Of a stretch of DNA of 64,000 bases, positions 47,395 to 58,807 are shown piece after piece (within the stretch, counting starts at the first letter, position 1; every line of letters starts with the position of its first letter). The stretch is from Tipula vernalis (lineage: Eukaryota > Arthropoda > Insecta > Diptera > Tipulidae). The stretch covers positions 349,413,034 through 349,477,033 of the forward strand of contig OY282558.1 of NCBI GenBank assembly GCA_958295665.1. The letters run 5' to 3'. Below the pieces are notes generated by a model. That model was not told the origin of the DNA. It was given only the letters and a program-made list of their open reading frames with translations, and ran no database searches. The translations under genes were made by a program, and so were the position numbers.

Positions 47395-48035
47395 TAAACC
47401 GAAAGGAGAGACACAATTTCAGTTTAATTCATAGCAGCCCATACTATGCGAGATCTAATGGCCTTGTGAAAAAAGCAGTTGGAATTGCTGAAGACTGAAA
47501 TATATGAAGGTTTGCTCGAATATCGCGCAAACAAGCACCAGCAACGGAAATCTTACCCAGTCAAATTTTAATAAGACGACACTTAAGAACATGGTTACTA
47601 ACAAGTAGGAAGATGTTGAAGCCAAAATTGATAAATGAAGACGCCTACAGAGAGTTATCAGATAAAAGTATTATCATTAAGTATTATCATGATAGAATAG
47701 CTAAGAGAAACCAAGTCATAGTGTTGGTGCAAAATAATAGTTATAAGACAATGGGCTCCAGTAGAGGTTGTAGGAAAAGGAAGAGGGCTACGTTCGTATA
47801 TATGTAGTAAAAGGTGAAAATGAGAGGTTATATCACAGAAACTCAACCCACTTAGGCAGCACAATGTTAAATCCACATTTCAAAGATCAGTTTGTGAATC
47901 AGATGAGACAATGAATGAAAATGTACCGGTACCAGAAACTGTGAGAGTGCAAGATGAAGGAAATTAAAGTTCGGGATGTTATATGACCAGAAGCGGAAGA
48001 ATCAACAAACCGGATCAGAAATTTGATTATTAGGA
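47395..48035 (+). pseudogene. Gypsy-like integrase C-terminal fragment
   Basis: The plus strand reads SSPYYARSNGLVKKAVGIAE (integrase region with the catalytic glutamate replaced by lysine-rich sequence, about 47435), then LLEYRANKHQQ. It ends with RIAKRNQVIVLVQNNSYKTM (47613-47807) and a C-terminal chromatin-facing segment ending near 47880. This is the part that should follow the fragment at 43985-44860, and the two may be halves of one element split by 44867-47390. A short stretch (SSP.Y..) is present in both. Confidence 0.65.
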
Positions 48036-50495
48036 TGTTTAATTATTAAGCAATTTGAATACTAAAAATTTATATTTAAAAAAAAATAAAAAATTAACAC
48101 GAGCCGGAGATGTGTTGTATGTATGATGAATGCTGCCACATTGAGATCTATGAAAGTACCAGCAGTATGGCCAAAGCTGTTTATGAAAAGGCACACTGTT
48201 AAGATTAGACATACTATATATGTAACAACACAGAACATGATGTAACATGAAAATAATTGAATTAATAATTGTGTCTTTCCAATCATCTTTGCTAGATTAA
48301 CTATAGTAAATCTAGCAAGGTCATGAATCATAAGTGCTAATAAGTACTTGCGGTGGTCGATTGGAAAGTCACTAAAAAATACAAAACAGTTTGGATCAGA
48401 ATTTTGGGCACATAACTCTTGGTGTTCGATCCGTATCGTTCCGCAACGATAGGTTGAGGGTAGTGATGGTGGTGTTTTTATGAGATGTACTTTGGTTGAG
48501 TCGGATGTTTAGATTGTGAATGTTGTTACATTGGAGCCTGAGGGCGTTTTGTGAGCTAGCTTTGTGTATGTTTTGTGAATCGGTTTACATTGATGGGTGT
48601 GTGTGTGTGTGCGTGTATGTGTATGCTTGCGTCCGATTAAATGACCAAGAATGTGAATATGAGTGTGGGGTTTGTGTGGATATTTTATGTAGTAAATTAA
48701 AATTGTTTGATGAGGACTGCAGGTGTTTTCTACGCGTTTATTATTTTAAGTCTTTCATTTAGTTTAAGTGGGGTTGCGTTAAGTGGTTCGTAAAAGTAAG
48801 AATCAGTAACTATGGGTTTCTGACTCAACCATGCGTTTTGAGAGGTATGTTTGGGAGACTGAAGCAGCAGATGAATTTGGAGCGGTGGAGTTCCTTCTGA
48901 TGTTTTGGTTGTATATAATTCTTTATTTATTTGTTTTAAATTTTAAATAGTTTTGGATGCATTAATATACCATTGGGTTCAAATAGGGGTGTGGTCCAGA
49001 AGAGTTTCAAATATTTTATTTGAAGAAGATAGAGCCGGATTTAGCATTGGAATTTTTCAGCGCCTCTCCTTAGGATTAGGGATTTGTGGGTGTCATACAC
49101 TTGTATGAATTCGATGTCCTCTTTGTTTTACTGAGAAGTTAATTTATGAATTAAATTTTAATTTAATTTATTACTTTATAGGAAAGTAATATTTAGTGAT
49201 AAATAATTGGTTAATATTAAAATTATCAGAGATATCTGTGGAACCTGATTCAGCTTTCCAGAACCCTGAAGCATCCAGCGGATAGAAGCATTTCAGTTAG
49301 GGCTTCTTGCTTTAGAAATTAATCGTAGAGTTAACATTTTAATATTGGTTACTGGTAACACTAATTATAATTCATTACATAATCTACCACAAATCAATTT
49401 AAATTGGCAGGTTTGCGGAAATTCTACATTTATAATAACAATTTAAGCTAAATTGTAGATTGAGTGGTGCGTGTTGCGATGGATACGCTTGAGCTAATAA
49501 GCTGTATGTAAGTAAAATTTATACCTATGATTGCGATTTTCGTAAGAACTCCAGAAATCTGATTCATCAAAGTAATAAATGTTATTTCAGAATGCATTTT
49601 TCATTTTCAATAAATCATAAAAACAGATATTGTAATACTGACTTAATCTATCCAATCCCTTTCATCTTGTATGTAACAGAGTGTTCGATGAGCTGGGAGA
49701 TCTTGTTTATAGCTTGGTCGAACACTTCAATCAATCAATTTGAAGTTTACCATATCATAAGCCATCGAATCCGATTTAACTATTCGAATTGAATTTAATA
49801 CCATAAGTTCATCGACACAATTAAAAACTAAAGGGCCGGAGAAATTTGATAAGAAAAAAAAAACAGCAAAACACACAAAAAGGTACACTGCGAAAATCTC
49901 AAAAATTATAGGGAAACATTTTGTATCTGGAACTTGTCACCAACACAGCATCAGTGGCATCATAAAATCAACTAGCCATAGTCTGACTAAATTATGTAGT
50001 TTGGCAGTATGGAAAATAAGAGGAAGACTAAAATTCTGACTTCTGAGAGTGCAACTTAATAACATTTCTAAATAAGTTGTTAAAACTATTTTAAATAAAA
50101 TTAGCTGGACGAATAATTTGGGAAATTCACAAGTCTTACACCTACGAACTACCGGTGGTTTAGCTTTAATTTTAAATAGTATTAAATGTTTGAACTGATT
50201 GTTTAAATGAGATCTAATATTTTTGTATAAAGCTCATCTCTCAATAATTTGTTTAATCATATTATGACCACACACCTCATATTATAGTTATTATCGGTAA
50301 ATTTATTTTCCTAAGACGTTCTACTTACACAACAGAAACTTGAAATGCAAACTGCAATTCGACAATAACAAAATACTTAGTTCACATGTTGTTGCTCTCT
50401 ACATCATAAAACGGGTAATATTCGTAATAAGAAATAAGTGAAAGAAGCCATTTGTTTACGTTCTTAACTTTTAGATATGTATTGATGTTTATTCA
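48036..50495. other. Stretch without recognised gene, with a TG repeat
   Basis: It holds the second copy of the 36-bp repeat and a GTGTGT run (about 48596-48625). Frames at 48062-48331 and 48520-48762 are hydrophobic or cysteine-rich by composition and resemble no known protein. Confidence 0.4.
48340..48375. repeat. 36-bp repeat, copy 2 of 2
   Basis: It matches 20594-20629 at 35 of 36 bases, in the same orientation, with unrelated flanks. Confidence 0.8.
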
Positions 50496-50512
50496 GCCTC
50501 CGTGGCGCAATT

Positions 50513-50552
<40 letters not shown>

Positions 50553-50569
50553 GATTCCACCCGGTGGCG
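50496..50569 (+). tRNA. tRNA-Asn (anticodon GTT)
   Basis: 74 bases fold as a cloverleaf: acceptor GCCTCCG with CGGTGGC, D-stem GCGC/GCGC, anticodon stem TTCGG/CCGAA with loop CTGTTAA (GTT at 50530-50532), and T-stem GGTGG/CCACC. Discriminator is G. No intron. Box A is TGGCGCAATTGG (50503-50514) and box B GGTTCGATTCC (50548-50558). A TTTT at 50582-50585 could end RNA polymerase III transcription. Acceptor position 4-69 is a T-T mismatch, where a U-G or U-A pair is expected, so this copy may be suboptimal or diverging. Confidence 0.93.
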
Positions 50570-51728
50570 TGGTTGCAAATATTTTCATTAATTTTATTTT
50601 CTACGCACACATTTTTAAACTAAACATAAATTACGTGTGACATTGTTCTATATACGGTTGTATTACGCGCAAAGAAACTTACTTCCGGTTCGTTTACCAT
50701 AAACGATCGATACATTGTAAGCGGAGGTAAAGCAGAACCACTTGTGATTTTTATTTTCATTTTAATAAAACCAATTTTTTTTATTATTGTTAATTAACGA
50801 AAATTTTCACATATTTTGCTTCTTGTAATTAAATTCTTTTTATTTAATCGCTTAGTGAGAATTTAGGTTAAATCGCCGTTTATGTAAAGCCGTAAAATAG
50901 TCGAACGCGATAAAAATGATTGACAAACATTTAAATGATATCACTTTATTCATTTAATGAATAACAAGCTGTTCATTTTTCAAATAATTAGTAGGGTCAT
51001 GAAGATCGAAATTTTCTATATAAATAGTATAGATGGGATGCAGTCACACGTTTGGTATATAGTCGACTTGGTATATGGTCTTTGGGTCCGGCTTTATAAG
51101 TTATAAACAAATTTGATGTCAACATCAATTAAAGCTGCGGTATTTCAATGCTAATTTAATCCGAGGATTAAACTCGTTAGCTATACTACTTTGCTATGTA
51201 TACCGACGGTTTATTTAAGTATACAAATTCTACTAATAATCTTGTCTCTATAGGTAAAAATACAGGTGAAACGAGAACATTAATTGAGCAAGAGCATTTG
51301 ACATTAATTGAGCATGAGAAAAGTACAGTTTTGCTAAGTTAGTCACCTAAACGTGCCATGTACGCTTTAAAATATACCATTACTCGTACACGACGATCTT
51401 GTTCAAGATTCCATAGTAGTGAATGGTCATGGCAAACTCGCTGAACAAAGCAAAATCCCATCACTTTCGTCACTGTTCAGTTTGAAATAAATTATATAGA
51501 GTGATTCTGTTAGGACAAAATGTCGATTGTAAAATCATACCAATTGGAAAGACGTTAGCGCGAAACCCTCTCATAACTAAACTTAGCAACAGCATGAGCA
51601 ATACACCGATTAAACAATTTTAAGATTATTATATTATTATGTATCAATGTACATCTGATCAAATTTGACTCGGACTGATCCATTTAATCCGCGCGCGTAA
51701 ACCGAATCTGTAAAATTTTCTTTTTCTA
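50570..51728. other. AT-rich stretch without recognised gene
   Basis: Nothing recognised apart from the tRNA terminator and the mariner end at the right border. Confidence 0.4.
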
Positions 51729-52308
51729 GGTTGGTATAACCTTCTTTGACATTCGTGTGACGTTTGAGTAGAATACGTCCATTAGTGTGAGTTTGACAGC
51801 CATTTGTTTACGACGCGAAAAGTTTGTCTAGCGATTTTTACTATGGAAAAAATTGAACAACGAGTTTGTTTGAACTTTTCTGTTTCCAATGCAACTACGG
51901 CTACGGAATCATTGAAAATGTTACAGAAGTATTTTGGGGAGTCTACTCTATCGAAAACGCAAGTATTTGAATGGCATAAAGCATCTAAGATAATCTAGCA
52001 AATGGCGTGCCAAAAATGAGCTAAAACCAAAAAAAAAAACAAATCAAAGTCGATCGAAAATCAAGGTAATGCTCATCGTTTTCTTCGATTACCGGGCGTG
52101 GTTCACCATAAATTCATTCCAGAGGATCGAACGGTCAATAAAGCATACTACTTGACAGTTTTGAGGCGTCTACATGAAGCAATTCGTCCTAAACGGCCGG
52201 ATTTGTGGGCAAACAATTCATGGATTTTTCACCAGGATAATGCGCCGTCACAATCCAGCCTGATTGTGACTGAATTTTTCGCCAAACACGAAACAAAAGT
52301 CATCGCTT
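51729..52308 (+). pseudogene. Mariner transposon 5' end and internally deleted transposase
   Basis: A TA at 51727-51728 followed by GGTTGGTATAAC has the form of a mariner terminal repeat. The transposase starts at ATG 51843 (MEKIEQRVCLNFSVSNATTA) with the helix-turn-helix ESLKMLQKYFGESTLSKTQV, and stops at about 51998. After a large deletion that removes the first catalytic aspartate, it resumes in other frames: VHHKFIPEDRTVNKAYYL and a second-aspartate motif FHQDNAPSQ (about 52237). At about 52309 it passes without a stop into gypsy sequence. The right terminal repeat is absent. Confidence 0.85.
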
Positions 52309-54425
52309 TTCTTGTCGAGTTCAAGGAAATTACACACAATAGTTCGGCAATTCCAAAACAAGTTAAACATTCGGTCACACATTCAATAGAAACTGGTGGT
52401 TCAGCTGCCTCCGCGAAGGCAAGGCGTCGTTCCCCACAAAAACTTTGCATTGCAAAAAGGGAATTTGAGCTAATACAATCGCAGGGCATATGCAGACCCT
52501 CCAAAAGTTCGTGGTCGAGTCCTCTTCACCTTGTCTCGAAGAAAAATGGAGAGTGGAGACCATGCGGAGACTACCGAGCTCTTACCGGAGCTATCCACCG
52601 GATGTACGATATCTACGACGATAGACCTGGTACGAGCATACCATCAAATCCTTATTGAGACAAGCGACATTCCAAAAACGGCGATTACGACACCTTTCGG
52701 ACTCTATGAGTTTCCGAAAATGACTTTCGGGTTGCGAAACGCAACCTAATCCTTCCAACGCTTCATGCATGCCATTCTCAGACGATTAGATTTTTGTGTC
52801 GCCTGCATCGGTGACCTGTTCCTTGCATCGCGTTCAGTTCAAGAACATCAAGACCACTTAAGAATTATATTTCAATGATTGAAGGACGCAGGTCTAATGT
52901 TTAACATTGACAATTGTGGTTTGCTATAAGAGCGAAATAAATTTTCTTGGTCATACTTTAAATCCACAGTGTATTAAACTGACGGTTGAAAAAGTTGACG
53001 CCATAATCAAATATGACCAGCCTGAGATGATCAAGTAGCTTAGGCGATTTTAGGGTATGCTAAATTTGTATAGGCAATTTATACCACATGCCGGGGGTAA
53101 TCAGGCTATACTGAACAACCCTAGTAACAAAAACGACAAACGCAAAATTGATTGGACAGAAGGGGCGTTCAACTACTGCAAGCAGCAAATCGGAAGCTCA
53201 GCTTGCTGTTATTGACGCCTCGGACAAAGCACTTGGGGCAATAGTCCCACAAAAAACTTCAGAAGATTGGCAACCATTCGCTTTTTCCTCCTTGAGGCTA
53301 ACCGAAACGCAGCAGCCTTACATTTTCAACACCTACTTGAAGGACGATTATTCACGCTGTTTATGGATCATAAGCCGTTGATATTCGCCTTCAAGCTAAA
53401 TCCGGCGAAAGCTTTCCCTAGGCAATTTCGGCAGTTGGATTATATCGGACAGTTTACCACCGACATTAAACATGTCTCTGGGGTGGAAAATGTCGCGGCT
53501 GACACGCTATCGCGAATTGATGAAATCACGATACGCTCAACCGTTGATTATGGACGGATTGCTGATGCACAACATAACGATTCCGAGTTAAAAGATTTTA
53601 AGGAAAAAATTAATTTTCCAAAGAGTTTCATTACCAGGTTCCGATAAAAGTATCGCCTGGGAAACCTCAACGGGAGTATACCGTCCATACATACCTAACG
53701 CGTTCCGCAAAATTGTTTTTAATTCAATCCATGAGTTAGCTCACCCGGGAAGTTGTGCATCCGCTAAACTGGTCTCTCAAAAATATATTTGGCCTTCAAT
53801 TAACAAAGACGTTCGTAAAATGGCACAATGTTGTTAATACTTCCAAAAATCAACAATCACTAAACATACTAAATGCGCCTTGGGAAATTTTCCACTCTTA
53901 TCTCAGATATTCACGCAAATCCATTTGGACATAGTTGGCCCGCTTCCTTCCTGCGACGGCAGAGGCGATGCCTATTGCAGATATTCGAGCCGAGACGGTG
54001 GCGGAACGAGATATCCTGAATCCATCCATTCAGGATATCTCGTTCTGGCGTTCCGGAATCCATTGTCTCGGACCAAGGCTCTCAATTTGAATCGGCGCTG
54101 TTTTCAGAGCTCTCCAAACTATAAGGATTTGAGAGAAAGCGAACAACAAGCTATAATCCTAAGGCCAATAGGTTTATTGAACGTTGGAACAGGACACTAA
54201 AAGCCGCAATTATGAATCGTAAAAGACCAAACTGGAAACAATCTATTCCCACAATTTTGTTGGGGCTTCGAACTGTTTTTCGCGCGGATTTTAAGACAAC
54301 GTCGACTACGATACCGAATTACAGGCCAGCTAGTTGAAGATACAAAGGTTCTAAAGCTGCAGAGTTTGTCGTGGCTAAAATACTTCAAAGAATTGCGGCC
54401 CATCCGCCTACTCGTCACATATCTT
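52309..54425 (+). pseudogene. Gypsy-family pol remnant fused to a mariner
   Basis: The plus strand carries reverse transcriptase ([55 protein letters not shown]). Its active site, near 52795-52815, reads CIGDLF instead of YIDDLF. RNase H follows (VIDASDKALGA, 53190; GRLFTLFMDHKPLIFAF and VAADTLSRID, 53340-53520). Then come the integrase zinc finger (HPGSCASAKLVSQKYIWPS, about 53740) and the first catalytic part (HLDIVGPLPSCDG, about 53930). A deletion marked by a palindrome (54004-54045) follows, then the tail (WKQSIPTILLGLRTVF, about 54235). No LTRs, protease or gag are seen. It is of the same general type as the gypsy at 44.9-47.4 kb. Confidence 0.8.
54004..54045. repeat. Perfect 18-bp palindrome inside gypsy integrase
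   Basis: Arms GAACGAGATATCCTGAAT (54004-54021) and its exact complement (54028-54045) are separated by CCATCC. It lies where integrase sequence is missing. Confidence 0.9.
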
Positions 54426-54640
54426 GCGATCGCGAATTCTACTCATGGTGCGTTTTGTAATTTACTGGTTGACTCCTCTATGTTGTCTCTAATTGCCAAG
54501 ATTGCAGTATCATCCGAAAATGTTGCAATACTTGTTGCTTTTATGCTTGGTACGTCTCGCGTATAAGTTATGTACTGTATTGGCACCAGAACACTTCCTT
54601 GCCGAACTCCAGCCTGTCGCTTGCTTTATCTTATTAATAT
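54426..54640 (-). pseudogene. Jockey-clade reverse transcriptase fragment
   Basis: The minus strand reads GSVLVPIQYITYTRDVPSIK followed by TFSDDTAILA (active-site region, FSDD in place of FADD) and NIEESTSKLQN. This is the motif block around the Jockey reverse-transcriptase active site, about 70 residues long. It is truncated on both sides. Confidence 0.7.
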
Positions 54641-54649
54641 TGCTTGGTT

Positions 54650-54795
54650 TGGCCTTGTACATCTCTTGTTTGCAATACATCCACAATGAAAAAAATCTGG
54701 TGCAGTAAGGTCAGGGGATCTTGGTGGTCAACGTCTCTATAGCAATGTGATATGCAGCTACGTCTTGCTGAAACCACATCGAGTTGTGGTGCATA
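54650..54795 (-). pseudogene. Mariner-like transposase fragment
   Basis: The minus strand reads MWFQQDVAAYHIAIETL, the second catalytic aspartate motif. A block matching DLTAPDFF(L)WG follows in a shifted frame. It is a short remnant between BEL and Jockey scraps. Confidence 0.55.
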
Positions 54796-54799
54796 TGGT

Positions 54800-55270
54800 C
54801 GATTGAAACTAAATTTGATACATTTCTGTAATAAAAATTCAAATATTATTTGACTGTTTGATTGTTTTTTAATTCGTTGTTTCAGGTTTTGAAGTTCTCT
54901 ATTCGCCCCAATGAAATTGGTCCCGTTCTCAGACCAAATTTGTTCCGGTGTGCCACATCGTGAAACGAATCGCTTAAGTGCTGCCAAAAATGAATGTGGG
55001 ATAATATAGATGTACAACTTTGACGGCTAAGCATACAAGGACTGCCATTTACGCCTTTTCTGCATGTTATTAGTTCACATATTCTGTGGTTTTACTATGT
55101 GATGACTAGATCTCTCTAATCTTCCGGCTACCCATGGTAATCCAATTGAATCAATCAACGGATCTAGTGATGATAAATGGTGATGCGATTCTGCTGCATT
55201 CATCTTGGCTGGAGTGATCAAATTTTTATGATTATGTTGAGTTTTTTGACGCTTCGGTAGTCCCATTCGT
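54800..55270 (-). pseudogene. BEL/Pao pol fragment (pre-integrase and integrase)
   Basis: The minus strand reads LSSLDPLIDSIGLPWVAGRL (55130-55190), the segment between RNase H and integrase in BEL elements. After a deletion comes FLAALKRFVSRCGTPEQIWS with SENGTNFIGANRELQNLKQ (54870-55000), the second catalytic motif with SENGTNF where SDNGTNF is usual. The zinc finger is missing. It is a third, independent BEL copy in the window. Confidence 0.7.
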
Positions 55271-55289
55271 ATGATATATGTATACCATT

Positions 55290-56285
55290 ATTTTTCGTAC
55301 ACGATGAAAATTTCGTTAGCATGAGTAGAACTATTCTGTTCCTATAAGCCCGGTGGTTTATTTTGACTGTTCTTTTAAGACTGTTGCATCTAAATTGGTT
55401 TTTATTTGATTTGAAGAGATTCCGAAGTTCATTGTCCCCTTTAAATATCGGAGCACGTGCTTAGCTGCAATTATTAAATTGTCCGAGCATGCTTACAGCG
55501 ATCGATCCGTATGCAATGGGAGTGTCTGCCGAATTCGAGTCTGCCATTCCGTATCTCGCGCATATCCTTTTTCCTAGGCAATGATGAATTTTGCCCAGAT
55601 CCTTGATTTTGAATTTGTGTGATAATTGTTCTTTGATATATTCGTTATTTTTACTTCACTTCGTGACGCGGTTATTATATCATCGACATAAACAGTTATT
55701 ATCGTTAAATCATCGTCTTCACGCATAAAATAAACGCATGAATCCGAGTTCATTTGTTTAAGGTTCATTTTCGGCTACACTTCGTTAACACTTCGTTTAG
55801 ATTGGTGTTCCACTGTCGTCCCGCTTTACGAAGACCGTACAGTACCTTTTTTAATAACCAAACCTTATTTCCGGATTTAATATCGTTAAGCAGAAATTTC
55901 ATTCGATGTTTGTCCCGATTGAATAATTGTTTTTAAATCTTCTTCAATCAAATCTTGTGTTTCGATATAAATTTCCTCATCTACTTAAGCCGTAATTTCT
56001 ACCGTTTAAATATGCCGTTATAATGTCGATCTGATGAACGGTCATACTGTATCGTGCCGCGAGAGCCATTACAAGTCGAATGGAACTCATGCGAGCAACA
56101 GGAGCAAAAGTTTCGTTAACATCTATACCAGGATGCTGAGTACGTCCTTTCTTCACGATTCTAGCTTTTTATCTGTTGATCATTTCATCACGATTATATT
56201 TATTCTGGAATACTATGATTTTCTTTCCGTTAGGACGATCTACGATTTTTAATGATTGATTTGAATTGTTCCCGAAATTATTAAT
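55290..56285 (-). pseudogene. Copia retrotransposon reverse transcriptase (3' half of a split element)
   Basis: The minus strand, from 56260, gives KIVDRPNGKKI, NKYNRDEMINRYKARIV-like, [20 protein letters not shown] and [13 protein letters not shown]. It ends with YGLRKAGRQW and the active site TVYVDDII (about 55680), with a few frame changes. A Y(M/G)MADS block near 55530 follows. RNase H is not seen. The preceding gag/integrase half of copia lies at 62.0-64.0 kb on the same strand, so this looks like the downstream half of one element separated by the BEL insertion. Confidence 0.75.
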
Positions 56286-56289
56286 TTTG

Positions 56290-56783
56290 TAAAATTCGCG
56301 GAAGGCGAGAAAATCAGCGCAACGGCACTACTATTATTCCGTTAAATTAGTCGTCACGCAAATTTGTTATAATTTTGTATCTGTATTTTTCACAAGGGAT
56401 TTTTTGATTATCAATTTTTTTAATGAAATTTTGACACACGATGTGTTGTAAGCTAGTAGCAAACGAGAGTGTATAAAAATTGTGAGTCTATGGTTGAGAC
56501 AGCATGAAAAACGAAAATGGTACATCTAAGCAAAAATGCTGATTGGTTATAAATGACGACAATATGTGGTGATTAAACTGTTTTGGTGTTGTACTAAGGT
56601 GTCCAAGATATTTGCTTAGTACAAACAGAAAGTATAGGAATCGTCGAAAGTATAGGATGGATTATACAAAATTTATTACACAGAAACAATAAAGGTATAC
56701 CGTCTAGTAAGCATTTAATATTGGCTTTGCCGGAGAAACGGTGTTGAGTGAGTATGATTCACGTGATTTAATGAATTGGTAAC
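56290..56783 (-). repeat. Probable 3' LTR of the minus-strand BEL element
   Basis: It follows the end of pol on the minus strand, beginning at about 56783 after a CGCCCGGGAGTATG stretch. It contains a minus-strand AATAAA (complement at 56672-56677). No matching 5' LTR exists at the other end, so limits are estimates. Confidence 0.4.
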
Positions 56784-56807
56784 ACATACTCCCGGGCGGC
56801 TGTAATT

Positions 56808-58800
56808 CTAGTGGCGTTGGTTAATGGCTCGCCTGCTTGGTTGTTGTCTAGGTGTGGCGCTATGGTTCGGATTGGAGCTCGGCGTGTTATTCTTGAGTGT
56901 TACATCTGTCGCCAGTTGAGTTGGTTGTATTAGCAGTGTTACCTCAGATCGATCTTCAATTGGTAGTTTGCATAGCTTCGTTATTGGCCGCTTGTATATT
57001 GCGTCCTTACATTTGACTGTGGCTGCTCGCACTAAATAACCCGTCCCAACTTCCATCGCGTGGCAGGTTGTTGTTCATCTTTTAATAGAACTAGACCACT
57101 TGTCATTAAATTCAGTTGAATGGATGTCCACTTGTTCCGTAGATGCAGTTGGTGTAGATATTCTGATGACCACCGTTTCCAGAAATATTGTACCATTTTT
57201 TCTACCAAGTGCCATCTTGTTCTTGGTATCAATGCAGTTAAGTCCGAGGCGTCGTTGGTGAGCGGAGTTAAAGGTCGAGAATTGAGCACTGCTTCGATTT
57301 GAGTGACGACGATGTTCTTCAAACGTGAGGGTTGTTTCCCCTATCACTCTTTTGAGATGAAATTTCACCGATTTTATCCCGGCTTCCCATAGCCCTCCGA
57401 AGTGAGGAGTATGAGGTGGTATAAAGTGCCAGTTTGTTACCTCACTGGCCAGCATGGCTGCTATGTCGCCTGGTTGTGACGTCATGGTCGTATAGTAACC
57501 TTTTTTTATCTTAGCGTTAGCTCCAATAAAATATGTCCCATTATCGGAGTATATATCTGTGCATAATCCTCTTCTGGATATGAACCGCTTATAAGCAGCA
57601 ATGAATCTTTCTGTTGTTAAATTGCTCACTAATTCAATATGGATAGCCTTTGTCACCATGCATACAAATAGTGCGATGTATCCCTTATATGCCTAATGTG
57701 CTCGGCCCTGGGTAGTTCTTAGTTGGATTGGGCCCGCGTAGTCAATTCCCGTTTTTGCAAACGGCTCACTCTTGATGGTGGTAATCTCCCCATCAATTGT
57801 TCCATGTTGGTTTTTTTGTGCCGAAAACATGTTATACATTGTTTAATTTTGTCTCACGGTGCACCTACCGCCAAGGATCCAGTACTTATTTCTCAGGAGT
57901 GCTAGCGTCAATTGTGTGCCGCCATGCAACGTCTTGTTGTGGGCCTCCTCGATGATCCTTTGTGTGATTATGTTGTTTTTGTTTAGAATTATGAGTTGTT
58001 TGCTGTCGATGGACAGGTTTGAGTTTTGCAAACGCCCCATTACGCGTAATACCCCTTTGTCATCATACACTGGGTTTAGTGATGATAGTTTACTACTCTT
58101 ATGTAGCTTCTTAGATTTTTTTATGTATGCAATATCTTGGCCGAAATCTTGCTCTTGGCTTAATTTTAAAATTAATGTCTCCGCTCGCTGCAGTTCTTGC
58201 CCTGTAAGCGAACCTTTGTTGATATTTTTGTGCCTGCTGTTGTCGATAAATTGCAAACAATATGTGGCTATGCGCCTTATTTTGTTGTACGCTGAGACCC
58301 TGTTAAATACTTCTGAGAGAGGGTGTATTTCCTTTATAACGGTCACTAGCGCTACTTTCTCTTCCAGCTCTGGTTGCTCCTGCTGCTGTACTTCGGGTAG
58401 GTTGTCTTCCGAATTGTGGGCCAGAGCTATCTCCCATTGCGATGTGGTTGTTCCCAGGAACTCTGGTCCGTACCACCATAATTTGTTGTTGATGAGTTCC
58501 TTAGGTGTTATGCCACGTGAAGCAATATCCGCCGGGTTGTCTTGAGATTTCACGTGTTGCCATGTCGTTGATGGTAATGTCTTCTTGATGGTTGAGATTC
58601 TATTTGCAACGAATGTTTTAAACCGGCTAGGGTTGCCCTTGATCCAGCAAAGTGTGATAGTTGAATCGGACCATGCGTATGTTTTGATGTCCTGAAGTTG
58701 CATGATTTTTTGTACATGTTCCAGGCGCGGGATTGATAGCTTTGTCTTGATTGGAGCAACTCGTGTTTTGGATATTAGTAGCGGAGTTGTTACTTCGCCG
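56808..58800 (-). pseudogene. BEL RNase H end, integrase and C-terminal domain
   Basis: The minus strand resumes with ASGEVTTPLLISKTRVAPIK (RNase H, about 58770), YAWSDSTITLCWI, KSQDNPADIASRG and the pre-integrase YDDKGVLRVMGRLQNS (58050). After the zinc finger (AHNKTLHGGTQLTLALLRNKYWI) it breaks. The core follows with HIELVSNLTTERFIAAYKRF, IYSDNGTYFIGAN and HTPHFGGLWEAGIKSVKFH (57360-57660). The DUF5641-like tail (ATVKCKDAIYKRPITKLC) ends at 56808. Frameshifts occur at about 57840, 57300 and 57050. Confidence 0.8.
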
Positions 58801-58807
58801 GAGGCGT

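Noticed and set aside
48520..48762. Cysteine- and valine-rich 80-residue frame
   Set aside because: It is driven by a GT-repeat; no domain is recognisable.
50452..50640. 62-residue frame
   Set aside because: It runs through the tRNA-Asn gene.
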